The translations under genes and the position numbers were made by a program. The notes under the pieces are model-generated. The model saw nothing but the letters and a program-made list of their open reading frames with translations. It was not told the origin of the DNA and ran no database searches. DNA of 21,277 nucleotides from positions 1 through 21,277 of the IMG/VR virus record IMGVR_UViG_3300048546_000228. One strand, given 5' to 3'. Source of the DNA: a virus. Every line of letters starts with the position of its first letter. The stretch's first letter is position 1. Below are positions 15,045 to 21,277 of this stretch, piece by piece.

Positions 15045-15216
15045 GGTTGTCTCCTCGCAGGTTCAACTTGGCCAAAGTCTCCAGAGGATTGTCTAGCATT
15101 TCAGCCAGACTAGATCTGTAAGATTCACGGCAAGGATCGCAAATCTCAGAGCCATCAAATGGTGGCTCGTGCAGGTGGAAAGCCTCCCCGCAATTGCAGC
15201 AATCATATTCACCCAT
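15031..15216 (-). CDS. Small zinc-ribbon protein, 61 aa
   Basis: The start is ATG 15216, 8 bp inside the preceding gene, with a GAGGAAG site; the longer open frame upstream has no need of its extra 14 residues. Two pairs, CCNC near the N-terminus and CDPC about 22 residues on, form a four-cysteine zinc site, and a His-rich link (FHLHEPPF) lies between. The rest is a helical tail. Such small ribbons bind nucleic acid or proteins. It is paired with another cysteine-rich gene and probably shares its transcript. Confidence 0.74.
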   Translation of the reverse strand: MGEYDCCNCGEAFHLHEPPFDGSEICDPCRESYRSSLAEMLDNPLETLAKLNLRGDNHVGN

Positions 15217-15496
15217 CGTCTTCTTCCTCATCTGGCTTGCACTTTGGGCATGGGTCACGATACATCACCCAGTGGAAATGCTCTCTGGGTCCACCGCCAC
15301 AACTCTCCGGACGCTCGTCCTCAATCCAACCATCAACGCAGTTGTCCTCGTCGCATTCGACTTCTCCGGAGCCATTGCAATCCTCACAATCAACCCACTC
15401 ACCAACAGGCTCCAGCGTCCCACCGAAACGCTGGTACAAAGTCTTTTCAACTTTGCCTTTGTGGCCTGTGTGCTCACACTCTGGGCAGGGGATCAT
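15209..15496 (-). CDS. DnaJ-type cysteine-rich zinc protein, 95 aa
   Basis: The ATG overlaps the preceding stop by 4 bp, with GGGGAG upstream. The product carries CPEC (4-7), CEDCNGSGEVEC (37-48), C53, CGGG (66-69) and CPKC (83-86). The CxxCxGxG form is that of the DnaJ central zinc domain, but no J domain is present and the protein is very short. It ends in an acidic tail (DEEEDDG). DnaJ-like zinc modules occur in phage replication genes, so a role as a protein-binding or redox-sensitive adaptor is possible but not shown. Confidence 0.76.
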   Translation of the reverse strand: MIPCPECEHTGHKGKVEKTLYQRFGGTLEPVGEWVDCEDCNGSGEVECDEDNCVDGWIEDERPESCGGGPREHFHWVMYRDPCPKCKPDEEEDDG

Positions 15497-16260
15497 GCCA
15501 GCTCCCCCACTTGAATTTTCATTGGACGGTTGACAACGGTCTGCTTCTCGCCATTGTATTCTTCGTGCTTCTTGACGGTTGCTTTGAAGCTGATTGGAAA
15601 GCTCTCACCTTCACCAAGCCACTTGCCCATGTATTTGATGGTGTTGCCGTCTTGGGTCTTGATGAGGTAGATGTATGTTGTGCCCCACTGATTCTCACCT
15701 CTCCAGACGAGACGTGCTGTGCCTTGGAAGTCTAGGCGATCACCAACTTCCCCGATGAAATTGGAAGCAGCTTTTTCCTCCGCGATTGCTTTGGCTTTGG
15801 CGTCGTTCACAACTGTCAACTCAGCGAGCTTCTCAGCAGCCATAGAATTGTCACGCTCGAAGATCACCTCAGTGCGCTTGGGGTTAGGCCAAGACCGCCC
15901 AGTTGAATCATCGTAAGAGCGGTGGATCTTGTACATAGCCACCACACCAACAGCGTCAACAACGAATGCTCTGCAGAAGTCACGACTGCGACGACCCCAA
16001 CCAGTTGTGCCTTGGGCCCATGGGGTTGATCCTGCATACTCAACGATGATCGGAGCTTCAAGGATCACGATGCTCTGGCCAACTGCGGATGGAACGCTGT
16101 CATCCCAGTGGCTCTCACCGTCTTTGGCATAAGAGTTGTGGCCCACAACGCGAGCCATATAATTCATTTGACCAACAGAGGAGAAATATCCACCTTTGTT
16201 TACGCAGCCTTTGAGTGACATGTAGAGGTCTTTGTCATGATCAGTCCAACCGATTTGCAT
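15493..16260 (-). CDS. C-terminal OB-fold candidate, possible ssDNA-binding protein, 255 aa
   Basis: The start is ATG 16260 after AAAGGAAC; the longer frame upstream is non-coding leader. The middle is unfamiliar (FRAFVVDAVGVVAMYKIHRS region, Arg/Trp-rich) and about 135-168 forms an Ala/Lys/Glu helix. The last 85 residues (about 170-250: GDRLDFQGTARLVW, TTYIYLIKTQDGNTIKYMG, then SFKATVKKHEEYNGEKQTVV) form the strand pattern I associate with OB folds at the ends of phage DNA-processing proteins. Single-strand DNA binding or a recombination mediator is possible. The N-terminal 130 residues are of unknown family. Confidence 0.68.
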   Translation of the reverse strand: MQIGWTDHDKDLYMSLKGCVNKGGYFSSVGQMNYMARVVGHNSYAKDGESHWDDSVPSAVGQSIVILEAPIIVEYAGSTPWAQGTTGWGRRSRDFCRAFVVDAVGVVAMYKIHRSYDDSTGRSWPNPKRTEVIFERDNSMAAEKLAELTVVNDAKAKAIAEEKAASNFIGEVGDRLDFQGTARLVWRGENQWGTTYIYLIKTQDGNTIKYMGKWLGEGESFPISFKATVKKHEEYNGEKQTVVNRPMKIQVGELA

Positions 16261-16358
16261 TTTTTGTTCCTTTCTCATTTGATAGCTTAGTATCGCTCTT
16301 TCCCACCGAAAAGTAAAGAAGAAAGAATTGTTGAAAAACAAGGACCTCTACTTTTTTA
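16261..16358 (-). promoter_or_regulatory. Leader with candidate promoter and shared AGAAAGGAAC motif
   Basis: This 98-bp gap before the OB-fold gene has TTTACT (at 16312-16317 on this strand) and GATACT (16289-16294) exactly 17 bp apart, with A/T-rich sequence upstream, a reasonable sigma70-like promoter. The TCAAATGAGAAAGG leader motif sits at about 16269-16282, ending in the ribosome site. No terminator hairpin was seen for the upstream gene. Confidence 0.42.
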
Positions 16359-16919
16359 CTATTTAAATTTATTCACGTCACTGGCCCAAAGCACCAATGA
16401 AGCCTTCTCGTTGCCTGAGCTGGCCATCACTCCTGCCCTGACCACACGACCATATTGGTGAGCCTTGGCCAAGGCATTGCTGACCTCGGAGCGGTGGAGC
16501 CTGTCTTTTTGATTGGGGTGCGCTTCATAATAAGCCTCATCACATTCCCCTGTCGTCAAGTAATTTTCTTGCGCACGCAGGATGTCGATGATGTTGCTTT
16601 GGATCTGGGTGGCACCGTGCTTGGCAACAACAGTTGCGTTGACAGGACGATCGTCTTCTTTGGGCAAAGAAGCAGAAGGCGTTTCAGAGATTTTGACGCA
16701 ACGCACAGCACGCCAATCAATGCGGCTCGCGTGATTTTCGTAGTTAGGCAAAGCATGCGCCAGAACCTGATCCCCGATGTCGAGGTTGAGGAATTTGCCG
16801 ATGCGGTTGCCGATGAAAATTGTCTCACCTTCTTGGGTGACGCCAAAACAATTATGCTGCTGCGAGACCGACTCGATCAAGACGTGCAGCTCTTGAGTTT
16901 CTTCGATTGGTGTTGTCAT
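16359..16919 (-). CDS. Hypothetical protein, possible OB plus winged-helix domains, 186 aa
   Basis: The start is ATG 16919 after AGAAAGAAATATA. Residues about 12-75 look like a small beta barrel (GVTQEGETIFIGNRIGKFLN, then LDIGDQVLAHALPNYE), much as in OB or cold-shock-like folds. A charged link (80-105) leads to a C-terminal helical region (107-180: IIDILRAQENYLTTGECDEA, SEVSNALAKAHQYGRVVRAG) that resembles a winged helix. A DNA- or RNA-binding regulator would fit, but no key binding residues can be named. It lies among early genes with a shared leader motif. Confidence 0.62.
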   Translation of the reverse strand: MTTPIEETQELHVLIESVSQQHNCFGVTQEGETIFIGNRIGKFLNLDIGDQVLAHALPNYENHASRIDWRAVRCVKISETPSASLPKEDDRPVNATVVAKHGATQIQSNIIDILRAQENYLTTGECDEAYYEAHPNQKDRLHRSEVSNALAKAHQYGRVVRAGVMASSGNEKASLVLWASDVNKFK

Positions 16920-16925
16920 TATATT

Positions 16926-16942
16926 TCTTTCTCAGTTTGAAG
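16926..16942 (-). promoter_or_regulatory. Shared early-gene leader motif, copy before the 186-aa gene
   Basis: On this strand it reads CTTCAAACTGAGAAAGA, a diverged copy of the leader motif (one base short of the usual AGG). A nearby second TTCAAACTG (16952-16960) makes a 9-bp direct repeat with 16933-16941. It lies between the C39-like gene stop (16981) and the ATG at 16919. Confidence 0.55.
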
Positions 16943-16980
16943 TTTAATGAGCAGTTTGAATCCATGCTCAGGGATTGGGC

Positions 16981-17469
16981 TCAGGCTCCAGAAGCAGCCA
17001 GAGGCTCGATCAACCAAGGATCATCCTCAGCGTCGAATTTGGGGTTGGTGACTTCGAACACGTTGTGCACCAACTTGTTTTTGTGCTTGGTCGCGTCCAT
17101 TGCGATCCACTCACGGTTTTGATTATCGATGGTGGTGAAGTCACGAGTGTCGACCACGAGGAAATGCTTGGTGATCTGGATCACGTAGACTTTGCCAGCC
17201 TCAAGTGTCGGCAGGAATTTTGAGAGCTTGGTGCGCTTCTCGAGAGACTTCCACTTGCCGTTCACACCGAACATCCGGCACGCAGCTCTCAGGTTGGAGT
17301 TGGTGATGCCTTTTGCGTGGCGTTTGCCGCGCACTAGCTTGGCAGCTTGGTATGCAGGCTCATAGGCCACACCACAAAGAACGGCGATGGCGTATGGGCC
17401 ACACCATGTGATGCGCTGCTTGCCGACCCAGTCGGTGATCGGGCGTTGAGATGGAGTGTGCTTGTTCAT
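16981..17469 (-). CDS. C39-like cysteine peptidase-fold candidate, 162 aa
   Basis: The start is ATG 17469 after AGAAAGGCAC. Residues 18-30 read QRITWCGPYAIAV, fitting the oxyanion Gln and nucleophile Cys of papain-like and C39-like peptidases (Q18, C23, then G-P-x-A). A strand with His follows at VIQITKHFLVVDTRD (96-110; H102) and a possible third residue is D107, D115 or N118. Order and spacing match Cys, His, Asp/Asn of this fold. The protein is a single soluble domain without an export signal or ABC domains, so it is not a bacteriocin exporter part. A cytosolic protease, transglutaminase-like or inactive binding protein are all possible. Confidence 0.62.
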   Translation of the reverse strand: MNKHTPSQRPITDWVGKQRITWCGPYAIAVLCGVAYEPAYQAAKLVRGKRHAKGITNSNLRAACRMFGVNGKWKSLEKRTKLSKFLPTLEAGKVYVIQITKHFLVVDTRDFTTIDNQNREWIAMDATKHKNKLVHNVFEVTNPKFDAEDDPWLIEPLAASGA

Positions 17470-17476
17470 GATAGTG

Positions 17477-17493
17477 CCTTTCTAAAATTTGAG
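17477..17493 (-). promoter_or_regulatory. Shared early-gene leader motif, copy before the C39-like gene
   Basis: On this strand it reads CTCAAATTTTAGAAAGG and ends in the ribosome site of the gene starting at 17469. It is identical over 18 bp (with one flanking base) to the copy before the next upstream gene (17737-17754). Confidence 0.7.
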
Positions 17494-17499
17494 GGTTGG

Positions 17500-17727
17500 T
17501 TAATATTGTGACAATTCTTGTTCGGTCAGGCTGGCGTAAAACTCAGCAAATTCGTCTTTCAAGTTCCTATCGCCAATGTACTCTTCAAAGCTCTCGACCT
17601 CATAACCACAAGCGCGACTTTCGCTCCTGTAATTATAATAAGCCTCCCGCTCCTGCTCTAGGAAGCGCTGGCGCACATGATATTTGATGTGCCTTGCCTT
17701 GGCTTTTGCTTCATTGATCGTTGTCAC
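17500..17727 (-). CDS. Hypothetical acidic Tyr-rich protein, 75 aa, GTG start
   Basis: The start is GTG 17727, fixed by a strong AAGGA about 8 bp upstream; no suitable ATG lies near. The product is highly charged and helical (KAKARHIKYHVRQRFLEQER, then YEVESFEEYIG and an acidic end). No membrane span or cysteine pair is seen. It sits in the group of small genes that share a leader motif. The function is unknown; small acidic early phage proteins often bind host factors, which is only a general possibility. Confidence 0.68.
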   Translation of the reverse strand: MTTINEAKAKARHIKYHVRQRFLEQEREAYYNYRSESRACGYEVESFEEYIGDRNLKDEFAEFYASLTEQELSQY

Positions 17728-17736
17728 TTGCTGGTT

Positions 17737-17753
17737 CCTTTCTAAAATTTGAG
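17737..17753 (-). promoter_or_regulatory. Shared early-gene leader motif, copy before the 75-aa gene
   Basis: The sequence is CTCAAATTTTAGAAAGG on this strand, the same as at 17477-17493, and provides the ribosome site for the GTG at 17727. It lies just downstream of the UUCG-type hairpin at 17759-17778. Confidence 0.7.
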
Positions 17754-17758
17754 GAGGT

Positions 17759-17778
17759 GGTGGGGCCGAAGCCCCACC
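17759..17778 (-). terminator. Perfect 8-bp hairpin with UUCG tetraloop
   Basis: On this strand the RNA reads GGUGGGGC-UUCG-GCCCCACC, a perfect 8-bp GC-rich stem closed by the extra-stable C(UUCG)G loop. It starts a few bases after the stop of the 95-aa gene. The following bases (ACCTCCTCAAATTTT) lack an immediate U run, so it may pause, attenuate or protect the 3' end of the upstream message more than end it outright. Confidence 0.75.
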
Positions 17779-17784
17779 GTTAGA

Positions 17785-18072
17785 TTATGAGTGAAATTTA
17801 CGGAGAGAATCCCAGTCATCAGCCAGCGAATATAAGTTGCCCCCATCGTCGGCCGAACGCTGGTCATAAAGATAAACTAAATCAGCAGCGACCAGTGAGC
17901 CGAATGTGCCTTCAGCTTCTTTTTGGCCCCAGCCAGCTTCAACGAGATCAGAGGCATCAACCCATGTGAATGGGTCGTCTTGCAAATCAGCAAGGGTTTT
18001 GCCGCCCATGTTGCCGAGGCAACTTTTGATAAGAGCAGTCATCGCTCGGGTCTGGTTGTTTGTAAGTTCCAT
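17785..18072 (-). CDS. Hypothetical small helical protein, possibly winged-helix, 95 aa
   Basis: The start is ATG 18072 after AGAAAGGAAC; the longer frame upstream covers non-coding leader. The product has an N-terminal helix (NNQTRAMTALIKSCLGNMGG), then a segment (DASDLVEAGWGQKEAEGTFG, SLVAADLVYLYDQ) whose helix-turn-helix-strand pattern suits a small winged helix. Acidic residues dominate, so direct DNA binding is doubtful. It is the first gene after the polymerase and has its own candidate promoter. The function is unknown. Confidence 0.7.
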   Translation of the reverse strand: MELTNNQTRAMTALIKSCLGNMGGKTLADLQDDPFTWVDASDLVEAGWGQKEAEGTFGSLVAADLVYLYDQRSADDGGNLYSLADDWDSLRKFHS

Positions 18073-18193
18073 CGTTAGTTCCTTTCTCAAACCGTCAGGG
18101 CCTCTCCCTTCCGATAAAGAGAGTATCGTCGTTATTGCCAGAAAAGGCAATCATTATTTTCAATTTTGAGTGAAATAATTTTTCTCTCAACAT
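18073..18193 (-). promoter_or_regulatory. Promoter-like gap after the polymerase gene, with inverted repeat
   Basis: This 121-bp gap is AT-rich on the polymerase side. TTGCCT (18145-18150) and GATACT (18122-18127) lie 17 bp apart on this strand. The -10 hexamer is the same as the one before the OB-fold gene. A perfect inverted repeat, ATTGCC-6-GGCAAT (18134-18151), overlaps the -35 and could be an operator. The leader motif at 18081-18092 then gives the ribosome site. No intrinsic terminator with U run is seen on this strand. Confidence 0.45.
18134..18151. repeat. Perfect inverted repeat overlapping candidate -35
   Basis: ATTGCC and GGCAAT flank a 6-base A-rich spacer. It may be a repressor site or a weak hairpin. 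The outer arm coincides with the -35 candidate of the promoter that would drive the small early genes. Confidence 0.6.
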
Positions 18194-21007
18194 TTACAAC
18201 ATCTTACGAACCTTTTCAAGATAGATCTTCCTGAACCCATTCTTCAACACACCTTTGAATAAGTACCATTCACCCAGCTTTCCATCCTCCACAATGGGCT
18301 TGCCCATCTTTTGGTACTTGAACCTGTCGACTGTGCATATGATTGCGCCAGTGTCATCTTCAGCTGTCACGTTCAACCAAAGGTTATTCCGATCAACTCT
18401 GCGACCACCACGTTTGGCCAAGTTGACAGCTTCATTCATATCCCTCAAATTCTTCTCTTTGAGCTTGCCGAAGAAAACGAATGTTCCTGGATTGTCCCCG
18501 TCTAGGTCTTGGATGTCTGTTATGGCTGAGCCGATGTTGTGGGCTTTGGGATCTTTCTTGATGTGGCCAAATCTCCTTTCGCACTCAAAAATATCGTCAT
18601 AGGGTGTCGTGCCTGTGTTCAGCAGGGTTTCTTGCCGTGGGGTCAATGGTTGGGACAGGTTGCGCCTGTTTTCTATGTCTTCTGCCATTTTGGGGCCGAT
18701 GCCTTTGATCCCTATCAACCCACCGATCAATTCATTGTCTTGGACTGACCAGTTGGCCTTGGACTTGAATTTGTCGAATGGCTTGTAAGTCAATCCCTCA
18801 GACACAACTTCCCTCAACAGCTTGACAGCTTGGTCGTCATCCTTGACATTACGGAGGCAAGCAGCAGCATACTCCAGTGGGAACCTGCTCTTCAAGACAC
18901 AACACCAATAGCTCACCATCCCGTAAGATATTGCGTGACTGCGGTTGAACGCCCAAGATCCCATCGTGTTGATGTTGTCCCATATTGTTTGCGCGACGTC
19001 TTCCGGTATGCCGTTCTCAGCAGCTCCAACCTTGAACTTCTCCCAGAACGTGTCAAAATATTCTTTGCCATAAGACTTGCTCATTGCTTTGCGCAGGAAT
19101 GAAACATCTTCCCAACTCAGCTTGCCTATCTCCCGACCAATGGTCATGACTTGTTCTTGATAGACCACAACACCATGAGTCACCTTTGTGATTGGCTCTG
19201 TCATTGGGTGCATATATTCCGCTGGTGCTGCTCCTATGTGCCGCTTGATAAACTGGCTCGTACCACCGGAGTTGAGTGGTCCAGGACGAGCTAGGGCAGT
19301 GATGGCTGCAACGTCCTCAAAGTTGTGCACTTTCATTTGTCTGGTCACACCTTGCAGCGCGTAGCCTTCAAATTGGAATATGCCTGCATATTTCTCATCA
19401 TTCAATATTGCGAATGCCTTTTTGTCTTCCAGAGGAAACTTGATCAGCTGGTCTCGCACCCAACCAACCTGATCCAAAACGTCCTGCAAGACGGAGAGTG
19501 TTCTGAGGCCCAATGCATCAATCTTCAGCAGGTTGAGGTCTTCAGCGTCTTTTTTGTCTATCTGGGCCGCACCAGTCTGCGCACTGACGGAGCAATATTT
19601 GCTGACTGGGTCTTCAGTCACCAGAATGCCAGCAGCATGCACACCAACGTGTCTTGCGTGGTTCTCCATCTTTGCCGCAACTTTCATCTGCGGGAATTTC
19701 TCCAAGACAGCCTTGCCTATGTCGAGGTCGTTGAATGTGTCGAGGATGCAGAACGCAGCACGAGAGTCACCACCACTGCGCTCGATGATCGCACCTTTCA
19801 GGTCATTGACTTCCCATGCGGGTATGCCAAGCTCTTTGGCCACTTCTGCTATTGTGCTCTTGGCTTTGTAGCGGCTGACCGTCCCGAGGTGTGCAACTTT
19901 TTCTGCACCGTACTTGTCCCTGAGATATTGGAAAACCATCTCTCTGCGGTCATCTTGAAAGTCGATGTCGATATCTGGCAGATCTTCTCGGGTGATGTCG
20001 ATGAATCTTTCGAACAACAGGTCGTGCACAATCGGGTCAACGTCAGTTATGCCAGTGAGGTAACAAACCAAAGAACCAGCAGAAGATCCACGAGCAGGGC
20101 CAACCAGCATGTGCTCTTTGGCGTAACGAATCATGTCAGCAATCACAAAGAAATAATCCTCAAATTCCTTGCTGGCAATCATGTCCAACTCTCGCTTGAG
20201 CCTAGCCGCATAAACTGGATCTTTCAGGTCAACGCCCAGTGCCGGAGCACCATCTTCGCAAAGCTCTCGCAAAGTCTTTTTTGAATGGAATGCGATCATT
20301 TGCGCAACTGGCAGATCAGCATTGCAAAGCTCTGCAACTTTGTAGGTGTTGTCGATGGCTTCTTGCGTCCCCCAAGGCACAGCAGCCTTCCACTCCCACT
20401 CATCAAGAATGTGCATGGGCCCACTGCGATCTGTACGGTTACGGCCACACAAAACCTCGTAAGCCTTTTTGTCCGATGGCTTGGGATAAAAGTTGTCGCT
20501 GGTGGCTATGGTCTTGAAGCCTTTTTGAGCAGCCCACTCAGCTGACTTCGGAGAGCTCATTGGTCCAAGCTCGACGTAAAGATTGTGTTTTTTGGTCAAA
20601 GGAAGCATCGACCAGTCTGGGTGCGATCCGGACAACATTATCACGTTTTCGCTGACATCGAACAGGTCTGAATAGCTTATGCGGGGATAATAGTAGAAAT
20701 TCTCTTTGGATGTGCTGCGGGACACAAGCTCATATATCTCAGCCAACCCATCATTGTTGCAAGCCAGAAATGACATCGGATTGTCGGCTTGTTTGGAACG
20801 GTCATTGGCATCTAAGACCACAGATATCTCAACACCAAACACAGGCTTGATGCCAGACTTTTTGCAGTGCTTGGAGAATGCGACGTGGCCCCATGTTCCT
20901 GTGTCGCATATTCCAACAGCCTTGTCTTCAAAACACTCAACAACCTTTTGTATGGGGCCGTATGCCTTGCGGAACGAATACTCTGTGCGTGTCTTGAGGT
21001 TCAACAT
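18194..21007 (-). CDS. dnaE: C-family DNA polymerase III alpha subunit (DnaE-like)
   Basis: The ATG at 21007 directly follows the stop of the exonuclease gene, with AAGGAAGG inside that gene. The 937-aa product has a PHP-like N-terminus and GPARGSSAGSLVCY (303-316). The catalytic motif PDIDIDF (344-350, D345 and D347) is followed by LLKIDALGL (493-501, third aspartate D497). Further blocks are ARPGPLNSGG (573-582), GVVVYQEQVM (612-621), FNRSHAISYG (687-696), a helix-hairpin-helix at GLIGIKGIGPKMAEDI and an OB-fold near 842-895. It is about 220 aa shorter than E. coli DnaE. The PHP metal motif is eroded: LKTRTEYS replaces the HxH form and CDT the TDH. All three polymerase aspartates are kept, so it should be the replicative enzyme. 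Confidence 0.95.
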   Translation of the reverse strand: MLNLKTRTEYSFRKAYGPIQKVVECFEDKAVGICDTGTWGHVAFSKHCKKSGIKPVFGVEISVVLDANDRSKQADNPMSFLACNNDGLAEIYELVSRSTSKENFYYYPRISYSDLFDVSENVIMLSGSHPDWSMLPLTKKHNLYVELGPMSSPKSAEWAAQKGFKTIATSDNFYPKPSDKKAYEVLCGRNRTDRSGPMHILDEWEWKAAVPWGTQEAIDNTYKVAELCNADLPVAQMIAFHSKKTLRELCEDGAPALGVDLKDPVYAARLKRELDMIASKEFEDYFFVIADMIRYAKEHMLVGPARGSSAGSLVCYLTGITDVDPIVHDLLFERFIDITREDLPDIDIDFQDDRREMVFQYLRDKYGAEKVAHLGTVSRYKAKSTIAEVAKELGIPAWEVNDLKGAIIERSGGDSRAAFCILDTFNDLDIGKAVLEKFPQMKVAAKMENHARHVGVHAAGILVTEDPVSKYCSVSAQTGAAQIDKKDAEDLNLLKIDALGLRTLSVLQDVLDQVGWVRDQLIKFPLEDKKAFAILNDEKYAGIFQFEGYALQGVTRQMKVHNFEDVAAITALARPGPLNSGGTSQFIKRHIGAAPAEYMHPMTEPITKVTHGVVVYQEQVMTIGREIGKLSWEDVSFLRKAMSKSYGKEYFDTFWEKFKVGAAENGIPEDVAQTIWDNINTMGSWAFNRSHAISYGMVSYWCCVLKSRFPLEYAAACLRNVKDDDQAVKLLREVVSEGLTYKPFDKFKSKANWSVQDNELIGGLIGIKGIGPKMAEDIENRRNLSQPLTPRQETLLNTGTTPYDDIFECERRFGHIKKDPKAHNIGSAITDIQDLDGDNPGTFVFFGKLKEKNLRDMNEAVNLAKRGGRRVDRNNLWLNVTAEDDTGAIICTVDRFKYQKMGKPIVEDGKLGEWYLFKGVLKNGFRKIYLEKVRKML

Positions 21008-21277
21008 TTATATGTGTCCTTCCTTTGCGTACCAATCAATGATCCGGAGCGTTGCTTCAACATCATTCATTGACCTGTGAGAGCCTTCTATCTTCTCTTC
21101 GAAGAGCTCTTCGTATATGTCGCCCAGCTTGCGCATCTTCCCCCAGACTCTCTGGCCAACCTCAACTGTGCAGGTGTGCTCATAAGGCCAAGGGAAGCTT
21201 GTGACCTTGTCTAGCCTCTCAAGCTCAAATTTCAAGATCTTTCTGTCGAAGCCAAGATTGTGGGCAAACATACGCTT
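21008..21277 (-). CDS. DnaQ-like 3'-5' exonuclease, C-terminal part (start beyond window)
   Basis: The gene enters from the right edge and ends at the TAA that abuts the polymerase ATG. The frame continues upstream of the first ATG in view (Lys-Arg before it), so that ATG is internal. AHNLGFDRKIL carries the ExoII motif (H-N-x-x-F-D), and SHRSMNDVEATLRIIDWY carries the ExoIII-type HxxxxD region. The ExoI DxE motif must lie outside the window. DEDD exonucleases of this kind proofread for C-family polymerases. Placement directly before the polymerase gene suggests co-translation and a shared replicase. Confidence 0.88.
   Translation of the reverse strand, partial: KRMFAHNLGFDRKILKFELERLDKVTSFPWPYEHTCTVEVGQRVWGKMRKLGDIYEELFEEKIEGSHRSMNDVEATLRIIDWYAKEGHI

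Noticed and set aside
15169-15735. 188-aa plus-strand frame opposite the zinc-protein genes
   Set aside because: It crosses three minus-strand genes with good starts and motifs; its Ser/His/Pro-rich composition is the complement of their codons.
17759-17778. Standard intrinsic terminator with U tract
   Set aside because: The stem is excellent but neither strand has a U run directly after it, so termination is possible but not shown.
19325-20284. 319-aa open frame antisense to the polymerase gene
   Set aside because: It lies fully inside the DnaE-like gene, whose motifs fix the minus-strand frame. The antisense product shows no motif, and such frames arise from codon bias.
1-21277. CRISPR array, tRNA genes, integrase or transposase
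   Set aside because: No spaced repeat array, no tRNA-like cloverleaf I could recognise by eye, and no recombinase motifs in any gene; the window looks lytic, though only part of the genome is seen.

Overview
This window looks like part of a lytic tailed phage, most likely a podovirus infecting a Gram-negative, probably alphaproteobacterial, marine host. The phage call rests on sequence: tightly packed genes with 1-14 bp overlaps, a lysis cassette, large Ala/Gln-rich ejection-type proteins, no tape-measure-like gene, and a phage-type replication set. The host and habitat are inference from general protein style only.

Layout: two arms converge at about 12,187. The left arm (1-12,188, all +) is the late arm. 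It runs from the 3' end of a glycine-rich fibre-like protein and an unknown 154-aa protein to a lysis cassette: XhlA-like coiled-coil/membrane protein, two holin-like membrane proteins and an M15 L-Ala-D-Glu endopeptidase. Virion genes follow: a 636-aa neck/tail propeller-type protein, small conserved proteins, a glycine-zipper protein, a GNAT acetyltransferase, three probable internal/ejection proteins of 336, 477 and 759 aa, a C-terminally anchored protein and a small secreted cysteine protein.

The right arm (12,185-21,277, all -) is the replication/early arm. Read in its own direction it starts with the 3' part of a DnaQ-like 3'-5' exonuclease, then a 937-aa C-family (DnaE-like) DNA polymerase whose PHP metal site is eroded. 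Next come five genes, each with its own short leader carrying a shared motif: a small helical protein, an acidic protein, a C39-like cysteine-peptidase-fold candidate, a possible OB + winged-helix protein and a C-terminal OB-fold protein. Then follow a DnaJ-type zinc protein, a zinc ribbon, a 52-aa protein, a SleB-type cell-wall hydrolase, an SNF2-type helicase, a 64-aa protein and a VRR-NUC-like nuclease.

Polymerase and exonuclease probably form one replicase, with helicase, nuclease and OB-fold proteins handling DNA. Lysis is notable for having one peptidoglycan hydrolase in each arm. The most intriguing non-coding signal is the repeated leader motif before five consecutive early genes, accompanied by two promoter candidates with the same -10 hexamer and a perfect UUCG-capped hairpin.

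Starts were re-chosen where the longest reading frame was implausible. Functions were assigned from visible motifs only; no database search was possible.
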